A DNA stretch of 64,000 nucleotides from Fibrobacter succinogenes. GTDB lineage: Bacteria > Fibrobacterota > Fibrobacteria > Fibrobacterales > Fibrobacteraceae. The stretch lies in NCBI GenBank assembly GCA_902776765.1, contig CACYRP010000003.1, positions 1 to 64,000 on the forward strand, read 5' to 3'. Position 1 is the first letter of the stretch, and every line of letters begins with the position of its first letter. The position numbers and the translations under genes were made by a program. The notes beneath the pieces were generated by a model. The model was not told the DNA's origin. It saw nothing but the letters and a program-made list of their open reading frames with translations, and made no database searches. Shown here one piece after another: positions 27,765 through 35,657 of this stretch.

Positions 27765-28397
27765 ATGGCTAAGGTCAAGTTAACTAAAAACGCCCTCAAG
27801 GCGGAACGTGACGCACTGAAGCGCTTCCAGCGCTATCTGCCGACGTTGCTTCTGAAAAAGCAGCAGTTGCAGATGGAAATGCGTACGCTCCAGGAGAAGG
27901 TGATGGCGAAACGCGAAGAAGAGGATAAGCTCCGCAAGAGCATGGCTTCGTGGATTTCGCTTTTTGCCGAACCCATTGAGTGGGATAAGTATCTCTCGGT
28001 GAAGAGCGTCGAACAGGGCGAAGGAAACATCGCCGGCGTGCGCATCCCGACGTTCAGTGGCGTGGAATTCAACGTGAACATTCCGGATTTCTTTACGACT
28101 CCGGTGTGGCTCGACGACGGTATCCGCAGCTTGCAGGGACTTATTTCTCTGCGCTTGGAACGCCGCGTGCTCGAAAAGCAGTACGAGCTTCTTTCCAAAG
28201 AACTCCGTACCACGAGCCAGCGCGTGAACCTGTTCGAAAAGGTCAAGATTCCCGAGTCTAAGGATAACATCCGCAAAATCAATATTTTCTTGGGTGACCA
28301 GCAGACAAGCGGTGTGGCCCGTAGTAAGCTTGCCAAGGGCAAGGCTACGGCTAAGGCGCTTGCACTTGATGCCCAGAGTAAGGAGGTTGCCGCATGA
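27765..28397 (+). CDS. atpD: V-type ATPase subunit D (central rotor)
   Basis: The 210-residue protein forms two long helices (about 1-70 and 120-175) that make up the coiled-coil shaft turning inside the A3B3 head. KLTKNALKAERDALKRFQRYLPTLLLKKQ is the usual N-terminal helix, here about 20 residues of it visible as the family signature. It follows B by 1 base and overlaps subunit I through ATGA. No separate subunit F gene is present in the operon. Confidence 0.92.
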   Translation: MAKVKLTKNALKAERDALKRFQRYLPTLLLKKQQLQMEMRTLQEKVMAKREEEDKLRKSMASWISLFAEPIEWDKYLSVKSVEQGEGNIAGVRIPTFSGVEFNVNIPDFFTTPVWLDDGIRSLQGLISLRLERRVLEKQYELLSKELRTTSQRVNLFEKVKIPESKDNIRKINIFLGDQQTSGVARSKLAKGKATAKALALDAQSKEVAA

Positions 28398-30325
28398 TTA
28401 CTCCTATGAAAAAGGTAACCGTTCTTACGCTTGTTAGCCACAAGGAAGAAACTTTAAAAGCTTTGCGCGAAATGGAAATTATCCATTTGACTCCGCTCCA
28501 GAACGCTGTTGGCGTGTCTGTGAATGGGGCAAAGGGCGCTGTTGCCCGCGTGCAGAAGGCGATGGAAGTTGTTCCGGATAAGCTCCGCAAAGGTGTAACG
28601 CCTGCGGAAAAAGGCGCAAGTGGTGTAACGCTTGTCGAAGAAATTCAGACTCTTATTTCGGAAAAGAAAAATGCCGAAGTTCAGCTGGAACAGTCCCAAG
28701 AGGAACTGACAAAGCTCGGTGCTTTTGGAAACCTGGATCCGAGAACCGTGAAGGAACTCGCCGCCAAGGGCATTTTTGTGCGCCTTTATCTTGCCGATAC
28801 TTCGAAAGATCCTTTTGAAGTCGAAGGCGAGTGCGCTTACAAGCATGTCTTTGCCAAGGATGAAAATGGCACTTACATTGCCGTGTTCAGCAAGGGTGAT
28901 GCTCCTGCAAAGGTGACTGGCGCCTTTACCGAAATCACGATGCCTCAAAAATCTCTCGAAGAATATCGACAGATTGAAGAAGAAGCGAAGACGACGATTT
29001 CGGCTGTTGACGAACGCTTTGCTCAGCTTGCTTCTGTAAAGGACGAACTCGAAGATCGCCTCCTTGAAGTGACGGATCGTTACAATCTTGTGGAAGCCTC
29101 TGCAAGCATGCTCCAGAATAGCCAAATTGCTGCGCTCCAGGGATTCTGCCCGGAACCGCGCGTTGCCGAAATTAGGGCGGCTGCAAAGGCTAACGGCTGG
29201 GGTATCCGCGTCGAAGATCCAACGGATGAAGACAACATCCCGACGCTTCTTGGTTACAACAAGCTCTCGCGCCCGATGCAATGCCTCTATGATATTATTG
29301 GCATTTCTCCGGGTTACAACGAAGTCGATGTAAGCTCGGTGTTCCTGTGCTTCTTCAGCATATTCTTTGCGATGATTGTGGGCGACATGGCGTACGGCCT
29401 GTTGTTCCTTGGACTTGCTGTTTTTGCCCGCACAAAAATGCCGAAGGCGAGCAGCGCCGGATTCCACTTTATCTATTTGATGAGCTGGGCGACTATCATT
29501 TGGGGCGCCATCAATGCAAACTTCCTCGGCCTTACGCCGGAACTTGCAGGGTGGAGTTACTACCTCGATATCGCGAACTATAACTTTATCCCGGAAGGTG
29601 TCCGCAACGTGCTCTACTGGATTCGCAGTAACGCTCCGACGGATCCGGCCCGCTTTGAAGTGTACAAGCAGTTCTGCCAAGGCTTTACGTTCTTGCCGGA
29701 AACATTTGTCCCGAAGGCTGCGGGTGCGTCCCAGATGCAGCATATCCAGCTGTTCTGCTTCTGCATTGCCGTTGTGCACTTGAGTATCGCTCATGCGTGG
29801 AACGTGGTCGTGCGTATCAAGCGCAAGTCCTCGACGTTCATGGCGCAGGTGGGCTGGCTCATGGGTGCTTGGGTCATGTTCTTCCTCGCTTGCAACATGG
29901 TGCTCGGAATCGAAATGCCTAGTTTCGTCATCCCGATGTTCATCGTAGAAGCAGTACTTCTCGTGCTCTTTACGGTGCCGCCAAGCCGTCTCAAGCAGGA
30001 CTTTATCAGCATCCCGATGCTCGTGCTCGACGTCGTGAACAGCTTTACCGATGTCATCAGTTATATCCGTCTCTTTGCGGTGGGTATGTCTGGTGCCGCT
30101 ATCGCTGAAGCGTTTAACGACATGCTCTCGCCACTCTTTGGCTCTGCTGTTGGCATTGCTGGTGCTGCATTCATCTTGCTCTTTGTGCATGGCTTGAACA
30201 TTGCTCTTGCCGTGATGGGCGTTGCGGTGCATGCTGTTCGTCTTAACACTCTCGAATTTTCAAATGGACTTGGCCTTGAATGGAGCGGCTTTGCCTTTAC
30301 TCCTTTCGCCAAGCAAAAAAATTAA
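28394..30325 (+). CDS. atpI: V-type ATPase membrane subunit I (a-subunit)
   Basis: The protein has 643 residues. The cytosolic N-terminal arm (about 1-310) with coiled-coil segments is followed by seven or eight membrane helices. The stator Arg essential for ion transfer lies in SYIRLFAVGMSGAAIAEAF near residue 560. The start codon is shared in an ATGA overlap with subunit D, with AAGGAGG upstream inside D. It forms the ion half-channels against the K ring. Confidence 0.95.
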   Translation: MITPMKKVTVLTLVSHKEETLKALREMEIIHLTPLQNAVGVSVNGAKGAVARVQKAMEVVPDKLRKGVTPAEKGASGVTLVEEIQTLISEKKNAEVQLEQSQEELTKLGAFGNLDPRTVKELAAKGIFVRLYLADTSKDPFEVEGECAYKHVFAKDENGTYIAVFSKGDAPAKVTGAFTEITMPQKSLEEYRQIEEEAKTTISAVDERFAQLASVKDELEDRLLEVTDRYNLVEASASMLQNSQIAALQGFCPEPRVAEIRAAAKANGWGIRVEDPTDEDNIPTLLGYNKLSRPMQCLYDIIGISPGYNEVDVSSVFLCFFSIFFAMIVGDMAYGLLFLGLAVFARTKMPKASSAGFHFIYLMSWATIIWGAINANFLGLTPELAGWSYYLDIANYNFIPEGVRNVLYWIRSNAPTDPARFEVYKQFCQGFTFLPETFVPKAAGASQMQHIQLFCFCIAVVHLSIAHAWNVVVRIKRKSSTFMAQVGWLMGAWVMFFLACNMVLGIEMPSFVIPMFIVEAVLLVLFTVPPSRLKQDFISIPMLVLDVVNSFTDVISYIRLFAVGMSGAAIAEAFNDMLSPLFGSAVGIAGAAFILLFVHGLNIALAVMGVAVHAVRLNTLEFSNGLGLEWSGFAFTPFAKQKN

Positions 30326-30364
30326 ACCAAGGGTTAAATCCCGCTACTTAATGAGGATAATATA

Positions 30365-30823
30365 ATGGAACCGAATACAATGGTGACTCTCGCTAAAATG
30401 GGTGCTGCAGCTGCGCTTGGCATTGCGGCTATGGGCTCTGCCCTTGGTTGCGGAACGGCTGGTATGTCTGCTATCACGATGTGGAAGAAGGCTTACGCTC
30501 AGGGTAAGTCTGCTCTCTTCACGCTTCTCGTGTTCGTGGGTGCTCCGATTTCCCAGACGATTTACGGCATGCTTTTGATGAACTTCATTCTGGATGCAGC
30601 AAAGGCTAGTGACTTTACGAACTGGGGCGGCTGCCTCGGTGCAGGTATCTTCGGTGGCCTCGGCATGATGGCTTCTGCTTGGTATCAGGGCAAGTCTGCA
30701 GCTGTGGCTTGCGATGCTCTCGGTGAAACCGGCAAGGGCATGGTGAACTACCTCATGGTGCTCGGTATCGTCGAAACCGTCGCTTTGTTCGTGCTCGTGT
30801 TCTCCATGATGGTGCTTCATTAA
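30365..30823 (+). CDS. atpK: V-type ATPase proteolipid K, copy 1
   Basis: This 152-residue rotor-ring subunit has four membrane helices (two hairpins). The ion-site residues by alignment with Enterococcus NtpK are Ser63 and Gln64 (PISQTIYG), Gln108 (WYQGKSAA) and the essential Glu137 (GIVETVAL). These match the Na+-binding pattern Thr64, Gln65, Gln110 and Glu139 of NtpK. It lies 39 bases after subunit I with its own GAGGA ribosome site, which allows higher expression. Confidence 0.93.
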   Translation: MEPNTMVTLAKMGAAAALGIAAMGSALGCGTAGMSAITMWKKAYAQGKSALFTLLVFVGAPISQTIYGMLLMNFILDAAKASDFTNWGGCLGAGIFGGLGMMASAWYQGKSAAVACDALGETGKGMVNYLMVLGIVETVALFVLVFSMMVLH

Positions 30824-30841
30824 TCCAGTGAGGTAGCACGT

Positions 30842-31297
30842 ATGGATCAAACACAATTTTTGACGCTCGCAAAGCTCGGTGCGGTGGCGGCCCTTGGCCT
30901 TGCTGCAGTGGGTTCTGCGCTGGGCTGCGGGACTGCCGGTATGGCGGCCATCGGTGCTTGGAAAAAAGCGTATCTCAAGGGTAAGAACGCGCTATTTACG
31001 CTGCTCATTTTTGTGGGCGCTCCGATTGCGCAGACGATTTACGGCATGCTCCTGATGATGTACATCTTGAACAAGTCGCAGGCTGCTCCGGGCAACTGGG
31101 CTGCTTACCTTGGCGTAGGCATCTTCGGTGGCATCGGCATGATGGCTAGCGCTTGGTACGTGGGCAAGTCCGCTGCTGACGCTTGCAACGCTCTTGGCGA
31201 AACAGGCAAGGGTCTCGTGAACTACCTCATGGTGCTCGGCGTGGGCGAAACGGTCGCGCTGTTCGTCATGGTGTTCTCGATGATGCTTGTGTCGTAG
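30842..31297 (+). CDS. V-type ATPase proteolipid K, copy 2 (divergent ion site)
   Basis: The 151-residue protein is a close paralogue of copy 1, 18 bases downstream. The Glu is kept (Glu136, GVGETVAL) and so is Gln64, but two side-chain ligand positions differ: Ala63 instead of Ser and Val107 instead of Gln108 (WYVGKSAA). It could form a mixed ring with copy 1 or a ring with other ion preference; that is inference. A strong terminator follows. Confidence 0.92.
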   Translation: MDQTQFLTLAKLGAVAALGLAAVGSALGCGTAGMAAIGAWKKAYLKGKNALFTLLIFVGAPIAQTIYGMLLMMYILNKSQAAPGNWAAYLGVGIFGGIGMMASAWYVGKSAADACNALGETGKGLVNYLMVLGVGETVALFVMVFSMMLVS

Positions 31298-31380
31298 CCT
31301 GGTTACGAGTAGGTTGTTGGAAGTGCACGGCAACGTCATTGCGAGCACAGCGAATCAATCTACTTGAACGTTCTAAAACA

Positions 31381-31411
31381 AAAAAGACTGCTTAACGGCA
31401 GTCTTTTTTTG
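31381..31411 (+). terminator. V-ATPase operon terminator
   Basis: AAAAAGACTGC (31381-31391) and GCAGTCTTTTT (31398-31408) form an 11-bp stem with a T7 run. An interspersed GTCATTGCGAGCACAGCGAA motif lies between the last stop and this terminator. Confidence 0.9.
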
Positions 31412-31444
31412 TTGTTAAAAGGCACACAAAATCGCTAATTTTAT

Positions 31445-31474
31445 TTGTCATTTTCATATTTCTTTAAGTATATT
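31445..31474 (+). promoter_or_regulatory. Promoter TTGTCA-N18-TATATT of the kinase/IIA pair
   Basis: The -10 ends 6 bases before the ATG at 31481, so the transcript should start at or next to the start codon. There is no ribosome site between, which suggests a leaderless mRNA. Confidence 0.6.
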
Positions 31475-31480
31475 AAAAGC

Positions 31481-32503
31481 ATGCAAAACGATTCTATTCA
31501 AATTTCGCCGAGTATTCATGAGTACCTTTTGACTCATGGTTATACCGATAAATTTTCTATGACTCCCATTGCCGGTGCCGGTTCTGGAAGGCGTTATTTC
31601 CGTATTGCCGATGGCGAACGGAAGTGTGTCTTGCAGGTTAGCGCCGAAGTTAATGACGATTTCAAGCATTTTGTCGAATATTCCAAGACATTCCGCGAAT
31701 ATGGCTTGCCGGTTCCGCGCGTTTATTGTGTTGATGAATCCACATGCCAGGTCTTGCAAGAAGATTTGGGCAAACGCAGTCTTTTGGACGAAGCGTACCC
31801 GAACGGGAGCAAGGTGCTTTCGGGGAGTGTCCGCATTTTGTACCCGGAAGTGATTGATGCTCTTATTCAGTGGCAAAATGCAAGCCATCAGTTGTTCAGT
31901 CACCATACTGAAATTTGGCTTCGCCGTTTTGACTTTGCTGCTCTCAAGTGGGAAACGGATTACTTTACTGAAAATTATCTGAAACTTCATAAGGGCATTG
32001 ATGAAATTCCGGAATCGGTGCGCAACTTCTATTCGTTGGTGGCGGTTTCTGTTGAAGCACAGACGAAGGTCTTGATGCATCGCGATTTCCAGAGCCAGAA
32101 TATCATGATTCGCCCGAATTCCGAGGTGGCGTTCGTTGATTTCCAGGGCGCTCGTCGCGGTTCCATGTTCTATGACATTGCATCGTTGCTTTGGGACCCG
32201 TACGTAAGCCTTCCGCTTCCGATGATCAAGGACTTCTTTGAATATTGGCGCGGCTTGTATCGCGGTACGAGAATTTATACGAAGGATGATGCCTGGGAAG
32301 GCTTTGTGCATGCTAGTTTGCAGCGCTTGATGCAAGCTCTTGGCGCGTATTGCTTCCTTTCGAAGGTAAAGAAAATTGAAAAGTTTGAACAGTATATTGA
32401 GCCTGGCAAGGCGCAGCTCCGTACTCTGTTTGGCGAATTCAAGCTTATGGCCAAGGCCACTGACCCAGAAGTGTTCAAATTCATGGATTGGGCTTTGCAG
32501 TAA
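31481..32503 (+). CDS. APH/choline-kinase-fold sugar kinase, AmgK-like
   Basis: The 340-residue protein belongs to the aminoglycoside-phosphotransferase fold. The catalytic loop is LMHRDFQSQNIMI and the metal-binding Asp lies in VAFVDFQGARRG. The pattern resembles AmgK-type N-acetylmuramate/N-acetylglucosamine 1-kinases of cell-wall recycling, but no MurU-type uridylyltransferase is adjacent, so the substrate is uncertain. The ATG at 31481 is chosen because the promoter ends just before it; an in-frame extension upstream would run through the -10. The stop overlaps the next start (TAATG). Confidence 0.75.
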   Translation: MQNDSIQISPSIHEYLLTHGYTDKFSMTPIAGAGSGRRYFRIADGERKCVLQVSAEVNDDFKHFVEYSKTFREYGLPVPRVYCVDESTCQVLQEDLGKRSLLDEAYPNGSKVLSGSVRILYPEVIDALIQWQNASHQLFSHHTEIWLRRFDFAALKWETDYFTENYLKLHKGIDEIPESVRNFYSLVAVSVEAQTKVLMHRDFQSQNIMIRPNSEVAFVDFQGARRGSMFYDIASLLWDPYVSLPLPMIKDFFEYWRGLYRGTRIYTKDDAWEGFVHASLQRLMQALGAYCFLSKVKKIEKFEQYIEPGKAQLRTLFGEFKLMAKATDPEVFKFMDWALQ

Positions 32504-32925
32504 TGGTTCCTACATATGTGCGTGTTTACACGCAGCCGGTTGAATTCAATCGTGCTTTGGGGTATGCTTACGATGCTCTTGTGAATGGTCCTTACCGTTT
32601 TGACGCGATGGCGGCATGGAAAGGCCTTTCGGAGCGTATTGCCCAGGGCATTTACATGGGGCAAGGGCTTTTGCTTCCGCATACGCGTATTTCTGGTTTG
32701 CCGGGTCCGCTGATGGCTTTTGTTGTTTGTCGGGACGGCTTTACGGAAATAAAAACGCGTAATGACGAGAAGGCGCAATTTATGTGCGTGCTTCTCTCTC
32801 CGGCGGAATCGGCTATGGCGCATACGATGGAGATTGCCAATGTGGCAAAGCTTATGCTGAACCCAGAATGGAAAGAGAAAGCGCTCAGCGCAAATGACGA
32901 GGAAGAATTGAAAGTTTTATTCTGA
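32503..32925 (+). CDS. PTS EIIA-type (fructose/Ntr family) domain protein
   Basis: The 140-residue protein carries the EIIA type-2 signature around the phosphorylated His60 (GLLLPHTRISGL). No EIIB or EIIC is nearby and the protein is a single domain, so it is more likely a regulatory IIA (PtsN-like) than part of a transporter. Its start overlaps the kinase stop by one base, so translation is coupled. Coupling suggests it controls or signals with the kinase, which is inference. Confidence 0.75.
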   Translation: MVPTYVRVYTQPVEFNRALGYAYDALVNGPYRFDAMAAWKGLSERIAQGIYMGQGLLLPHTRISGLPGPLMAFVVCRDGFTEIKTRNDEKAQFMCVLLSPAESAMAHTMEIANVAKLMLNPEWKEKALSANDEEELKVLF

Positions 32926-32946
32926 GTTGAGTGTTTTGTGCTTAGA

Positions 32947-33068
32947 AGTTACTAGTCCAGAGTTACTAGTTACTAGAAATGTTTATACAGCAATCTCTAG
33001 TAACTTCTATCTATTAATTAGTAACTAGCCCGTAGGGCGAAGTAACTAATAACTAAGTTCTAAGATCG
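32947..33068. repeat. 7-bp periodic array, two phased blocks
   Basis: Block 1 (32947-32981) is AGTTACT, AGTCCAG, AGTTACT, AGTTACT, AGAAATG. Block 2 (32999-33068) has ten heptamers in phase, with AGTAACT at 32999, 33020 and 33041 and related units between (AATAACT, AAGTTCT). The blocks are offset by 3 bases from a common phase. Confidence 0.85.
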
Positions 33069-33105
33069 AAGCGGGCTAAGCTCTGCCAACTGCGGCGAAG
33101 CCGCC

Positions 33106-34536
33106 CTACCACTGCAGGCTGCCGACGGCATAAGTGCGGTAGCCTTTAAAGTCTCCGAAGAACCGCGTGTAGCTGCATCTAAAGCTAAACCAGTCCCACG
33201 GAGTTACCGCCAAATTGAATCCTAGTTCCTTGTAACGCACTGTTGTTTTGTCACTCAGGAATTTTTTATCCATGGCACTTTCGGGCGTATGTAGGTCGTT
33301 GATGTGCCCGCCGAAGGCGGTGTCTTTGGCGAGTGCGCCAAAGAAAAGTGTTGCTTGGAGGAATTTGTAGGCGGCACTGACTTCGGTGTGTACTTCTTGG
33401 CTATTCGGGCCGAGGTCGCTACCGAGGCTTTGGGCGTAACTGGCGTAGGTGTAGCCGCGGCCTTTATGGTGCGTGTAAACCCATGGCTCAATGCGGGTGT
33501 ATTCAAACATCCAGCCGAGTGTAGCTGGTCCGATGGCGATGCTGTCGCGGGCGACGCCGAGCGTTGTCGCCCATTTGTTGCCCCACCAAGAATCGTCAAA
33601 CATGCTTGTCGGGGATTTCATGTCGTCCCACAAGAGTTCTGCGTAGAATTCCCAATTCGGGAGTGTTTTGATGCTCAAGTCAAATGCAAGCGAGATGTTG
33701 TCTTGGTCGCCTTGCAAGTGCTCCTGGAAAACGTAGGGGATGAACGGAATGACGTATGCCCATTCGAATTCGCGGCCTGCGCTATCGCTATCGGGGTTCG
33801 GGTTGAATCCTGCCGCTTCGATGGAGGTGCCGTAAAGAGATGTTTCTGAAATGCCGAACGTGATGTCTTTGGGCAAGTTCAAGTTGAGGCGGTGGGCGTG
33901 GAAATACTTGCCGAAGTTTTTCTTTTCGTAGATTTTTGCGGCGTACTGCGTGTATTTAATTGGCCCAAGTGTGAACTGGTAGCCGAAATAGGGAGTCGGG
34001 GCGGCATCGGGAATGCGGCTGGAGCTGTCTTGCCATGGGCGGTAAATATTGCGTTCACCGCGTAAAATGACGTGGTTGCGGCGGGCGGGGCCCCATTCGA
34101 GGTAATCGAATCCGGCGAGGAGTTCTACGGGCTTGAGGCTGTAGCTAACGTTTGCGCCAAACAAATCCCAGGTGCGTTTCTTTTCGCTCTGCTTGTTGTA
34201 GGGGAGGCCTTCGTCCGGATTATAGTAATTAAAATTGATGTAACGGTTGGTATAGTCCGTGTTGACTTTTACACGGGCGTCAAAGTGGAATGCATCCGTG
34301 AATTTTCCGTCGAGGAAAAGACGGATGGACGTGGAATTGTCGTAATGTGTTTTCGCTTTCGAGAGATTCGTGACCGCAATAGAATCCAGGAGCTGCGCGT
34401 TGATGTTGAGCTCTTTGTCGTGTGCGGAATCAGAAAACGTGATGTGGCGTGGCATATCGACCGGTCGTGCCGAGCAGTTGAGTGCTGTGCCAAAGATTAA
34501 GCTGAAGGCGAGGGCCGATTTATGCCACGTTTGCAT
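33106..34536 (-). CDS. Predicted outer-membrane beta-barrel, Wzi-like
   Basis: The protein has 476 residues from the ATG at 34536 (MQTWHKSALAFSLIFGTALN), chosen for AAGGAAG upstream and a signal peptide; a longer in-frame opening has no signal. The mature part is rich in alternating aromatic strands and ends in W (GSLQW), typical of a barrel. The central ELLAGFDYLEWGPARRNH and GERNIYRPW resemble capsule-assembly Wzi proteins. It is the last gene of a three-gene minus operon and overlaps the DoxX-like gene by one base. Confidence 0.7.
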   Translation of the reverse strand: MQTWHKSALAFSLIFGTALNCSARPVDMPRHITFSDSAHDKELNINAQLLDSIAVTNLSKAKTHYDNSTSIRLFLDGKFTDAFHFDARVKVNTDYTNRYINFNYYNPDEGLPYNKQSEKKRTWDLFGANVSYSLKPVELLAGFDYLEWGPARRNHVILRGERNIYRPWQDSSSRIPDAAPTPYFGYQFTLGPIKYTQYAAKIYEKKNFGKYFHAHRLNLNLPKDITFGISETSLYGTSIEAAGFNPNPDSDSAGREFEWAYVIPFIPYVFQEHLQGDQDNISLAFDLSIKTLPNWEFYAELLWDDMKSPTSMFDDSWWGNKWATTLGVARDSIAIGPATLGWMFEYTRIEPWVYTHHKGRGYTYASYAQSLGSDLGPNSQEVHTEVSAAYKFLQATLFFGALAKDTAFGGHINDLHTPESAMDKKFLSDKTTVRYKELGFNLAVTPWDWFSFRCSYTRFFGDFKGYRTYAVGSLQW

Positions 34537-35261
34537 TACTTCACTTCCTTGTCTTTTTTCCAAATGCCAATGATGCTCTTGTTCTTGCGGAATGCAAGCC
34601 AGAGGGTCGGCCAAATGAGGATGAGGTCGCGGACGAGGCTTGTCCATGCTTCGGCTTTGTCGTGGGCATTGCCGTCTTCGAGTTCAAAGCAACCGCATGT
34701 GATGCCGAGATCGTTCCACAGCGCCCAGGCGAGTGCGATGATGAAGCTCACGAACATCCAGAAAATCGCAAATGCGGATTCGCGGACGAACGGCGATACA
34801 ATCATGGCGAGGCCGAACCAGAATTCAAATTGCGGATAGACAAGCGCAAAGAAGTTGTTCACGAAGTCGATGTGGAGCGCCGAGAAAAACTGGTACTGCG
34901 CCACAAGCGTTGCGAACTGGTGCGGGTCCTGGATTTTGAAAATCGAGGCGAAGATGAACATGCCGCCGATGCCAATGCGACAAAGCGTTTCGAGCGTGCG
35001 CGTGGCAAAGTCTTTTTGAATCTTGAGTGCGGGGGCGATCAAGGCGCATGCGATTACAACGGCGCCAACACCAACGTGGATGTTGTAGCGGTAAGCCTTC
35101 GGCCAAATATCCAAAAGCCACTCGTGGTCGGTGAATGTGAGGAATGTTTCGGGGAAACTGATTTCTGCAACACCGACTGCTACAAGGAACGTGGCGAGTG
35201 TGAGGAGAACGCCTGCGATAATCGTATTCTTGAGGTTTGGTTTTTCAAAACATGCAATCAT
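34536..35261 (-). CDS. DoxX/MauE-like membrane protein
   Basis: The 241-residue protein has about five membrane helices (IIAGVLLTLATFLVAVGVA at the start). The central GIGGMFIFASIFKIQDP is the DoxX/MauE hallmark and a CGCF motif lies near residue 200 (LGITCGCFELED), typical of members linked to redox chemistry or thiol oxidation. AAGGAG precedes the ATG. It sits between a small membrane protein and the barrel protein, so an envelope function is likely. Confidence 0.75.
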   Translation of the reverse strand: MIACFEKPNLKNTIIAGVLLTLATFLVAVGVAEISFPETFLTFTDHEWLLDIWPKAYRYNIHVGVGAVVIACALIAPALKIQKDFATRTLETLCRIGIGGMFIFASIFKIQDPHQFATLVAQYQFFSALHIDFVNNFFALVYPQFEFWFGLAMIVSPFVRESAFAIFWMFVSFIIALAWALWNDLGITCGCFELEDGNAHDKAEAWTSLVRDLILIWPTLWLAFRKNKSIIGIWKKDKEVK

Positions 35262-35270
35262 GGTCGCTCC

Positions 35271-35465
35271 TTACAGGATGTCTGCCGGTTTTTCGAGAAT
35301 TTCTTGTGAACCAATCCAATCAACGGATTTGGCGTCATCGACTCGAATGTTGTTGATGATGGCAAGGACGATGCAGAATGCTGCAATGCCGAGCAGGACA
35401 ATCCAATTTAAGGATTTGAGGTAGGCGAGGGCGTTTTGCTTGATTTTTTGAATGAATTCTTTCAT
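35271..35465 (-). CDS. Small single-span membrane protein
   Basis: The 64-residue protein (MKEFIQKIKQNALAYLKSLN...) has one membrane helix (WIVLLGIAAFCIVLAIINNI) and a C-terminal polar tail. It is the first gene of the operon with the DoxX-like protein (9-base gap, strong AAGGAG for the next gene). The family is not recognised; DoxX/MauE operons often hold such small partners. Confidence 0.65.
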   Translation of the reverse strand: MKEFIQKIKQNALAYLKSLNWIVLLGIAAFCIVLAIINNIRVDDAKSVDWIGSQEILEKPADIL

Positions 35466-35582
35466 GCTGTTCAATATACAAAAATGACGAACGTCATCCT
35501 GAACGAATGTGAATGATCCTGTCGATTATTTCGTCATCCTGAGGAGCGTAGGGACGAAGGATCCAGTGAAGTTTATGATATG

Positions 35583-35610
35583 AAAAAAGCCCTGCTAAAG
35601 CAGGGGCTTC
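35583..35610 (-). terminator. metG terminator
   Basis: AAGCCCTGC and GCAGGGGCTT pair around TAAA with one bulge. The A6 tract on the plus strand gives the U-tract on the minus strand. Confidence 0.7.
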
Positions 35611-35657
35611 GTATGGAAAGGTGTTCCCGGCACTGTGGCCGGGATGACATCTAGTGC

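Noticed and set aside
28454-30232. 592-codon minus-strand frame opposite atpI
   Set aside because: It mirrors the codon bias of atpI on the other strand and has no ribosome site or recognisable domain.
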